Of a stretch of 5,747 nucleotides of DNA, positions 5,310-5,747 are shown piece by piece (positions within the stretch are counted from its first letter, which is position 1; the number at the start of each line of letters is the position of its first letter). Source of the stretch: Acidobacteriota bacterium (GTDB lineage Bacteria; Acidobacteriota; UBA6911; RPQK01; DATIPO01); contig JANQFM010000432.1 in NCBI GenBank assembly GCA_028277865.1, positions 1 to 5,747 on the forward strand, in the 5' to 3' direction. The notes under the pieces are model-generated. The model was given only the letters and a program-made list of their open reading frames with translations, did not search any database and was not told the origin of the DNA. Both the position numbers and the translations under genes were made by a program.

Positions 5310-5747
5310 TCAACAGCCCGCTGCCTGAGAGAAAAAAAGCAAGCCGAGCTTCGTTTCCTCTTCAAGCTGCCAGCGACATGAATTTGCCGATGCTATGTGC
5401 AGCTTCCAGTTATGTGAAGCGCATCGGCGCAGTCCTCCCCAGCAGGCTCTGCTTGCCTTGATGCCTGCACATAATTCCCCGGTTCTGGATAGTTGGTGGA
5501 GCCAGAGCAGGATGTCTGGCCTGAGCCAGCGGGCGTCTTTGCGGCCCCCCCTGGGCGGATCGCAGGCCTCCAGCGCCTTGCGTTTCATCTCCATATCGAT
5601 CTCCACGTAGGCGTGGGTGGTGCTGATGTCGGCGTGCCCCAGCCAGGACTTGACCACGCTGAGTTCGTTGCCCGATTGGAGCAGGTGCATGGCCGTCGTG
5701 TGGCGCAGGGTGTGCGGGCTGACCTGCTTGCGCCGCAGCGAAGGGCA
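5310..5747 (-). CDS. Tyrosine recombinase / phage-type integrase, C-terminal part (5' end outside window)
   Basis: The 145 visible residues are the end of the catalytic domain of a tyrosine site-specific recombinase; the frame is open to base 5747. Catalytic residues seen are His-x-x-Arg in SPHTLRHTTAMHLLQSG (residues 12 and 15 of the visible part), His38 in WLGHADISTT and nucleophile Tyr47 in THAYVEID, at bases 5607-5609. The first catalytic Arg and the DNA-binding N-terminal domain lie beyond the window. Residues 48-87, ending RWLRPDILLWLHQL, resemble the usual C-terminal tail of transposon-borne integrases. The remaining 58 codons look unlike a conserved domain and run through the TTATGTG motif cluster, so the tail may be a read-through extension. 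The enzyme would cut and rejoin DNA at short inverted sites. Which element it belongs to cannot be decided without the sequence to the right. Confidence 0.88.
   Translation of the reverse strand, partial: CPSLRRKQVSPHTLRHTTAMHLLQSGNELSVVKSWLGHADISTTHAYVEIDMEMKRKALEACDPPRGGRKDARWLRPDILLWLHQLSRTGELCAGIKASRACWGGLRRCASHNWKLHIASANSCRWQLEEETKLGLLFFSQAAGC
5386..5474. repeat. Cluster of three TTATGTG-type motifs and an 8-bp inverted repeat at the recombinase gene end
   Basis: Two direct copies, TATGTGCAGC (5394-5403) and TATGTGAAGC (5411-5420), are 17 bases apart. They are enclosed by an 8-bp inverted repeat, GCCGATGC (5386-5393) and GCATCGGC (5421-5428). A third copy lies on the other strand: GATGCCTGCACATAA (5460-5474) is the inverted counterpart of TTATGTGAAGCGCATC (5410-5425), differing by one substitution and one gap. 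Tyrosine recombinases act on pairs of short inverted binding sites. A cluster like this just past the catalytic domain coding region is a candidate recombination or element-end site. The motifs are seen; the function is inferred. Confidence 0.55.

Noticed and set aside
5332..5351. Intrinsic terminator for the recombinase gene (AAGC-TCG-GCTT then seven T's on the minus strand)
   Set aside because: The stem is only four base pairs and lies before the stop codon of the open frame. The T tract is real but the hairpin is too weak to call.

Overview
This 5,747-base window is a GC-rich bacterial chromosome segment. Sampled stretches of the long genes are about 62% GC. It holds three ordinary metabolic genes, one small gene inside what looks like a repeat-bounded insertion, and the 3' end of a tyrosine recombinase gene at the right edge. 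The mix of a Tat-exported amidase, a carnosinase-like M20 dipeptidase and a four-helix-bundle gene bordered by GGAACC-type heptamers would fit a soil or marine lineage such as Acidobacteriota. That placement is a guess from gene style and could not be tested here.

Layout, left to right. Bases 1-40 are a perfect palindrome. Bases 41-232 are a leader with no gene. An amidase-signature-family enzyme with a twin-arginine signal runs rightward (233-1960). Converging on it, only 36 bases away, is a minus-strand unit. Read in its own direction this unit is purB (5162 to 3813), a four-helix-bundle protein gene (3801 to 3433) and an M20 metallopeptidase (3364 to 1997). Right of purB, 5163-5309 is an intergenic region with a candidate purB promoter. 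The C-terminal catalytic half of a tyrosine recombinase (5310 to beyond 5747, minus strand) follows, with a cluster of TTATGTG-type motifs near its 3' end.

The most interesting part is 3377-3862. The small gene is AT-richer than its neighbours. It is bounded by two arrays of the same 7-base unit in opposite orientation: four GGTTCCR units on one side and five YGGAACC units on the other. Together they form a perfect 27-bp inverted repeat. The outer edge of one array touches the Shine-Dalgarno of the M20 gene. The other array lies inside the end of purB and encodes about the last dozen residues before a four-residue tail, so PurB runs about 18 residues past its usual end. The new purB stop overlaps the Shine-Dalgarno of the small gene. 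This looks like a compact insertion that settled between two genes of one transcription unit and became translationally coupled to purB. Its mobility is inferred, not shown.

How the genes relate: purB is purine biosynthesis, the M20 enzyme is dipeptide turnover in the cytoplasm, and the amidase probably acts outside the cytoplasmic membrane. There is no evident shared pathway. The recombinase end and the heptamer-bounded cassette suggest that this neighbourhood has received at least two unrelated insertions.
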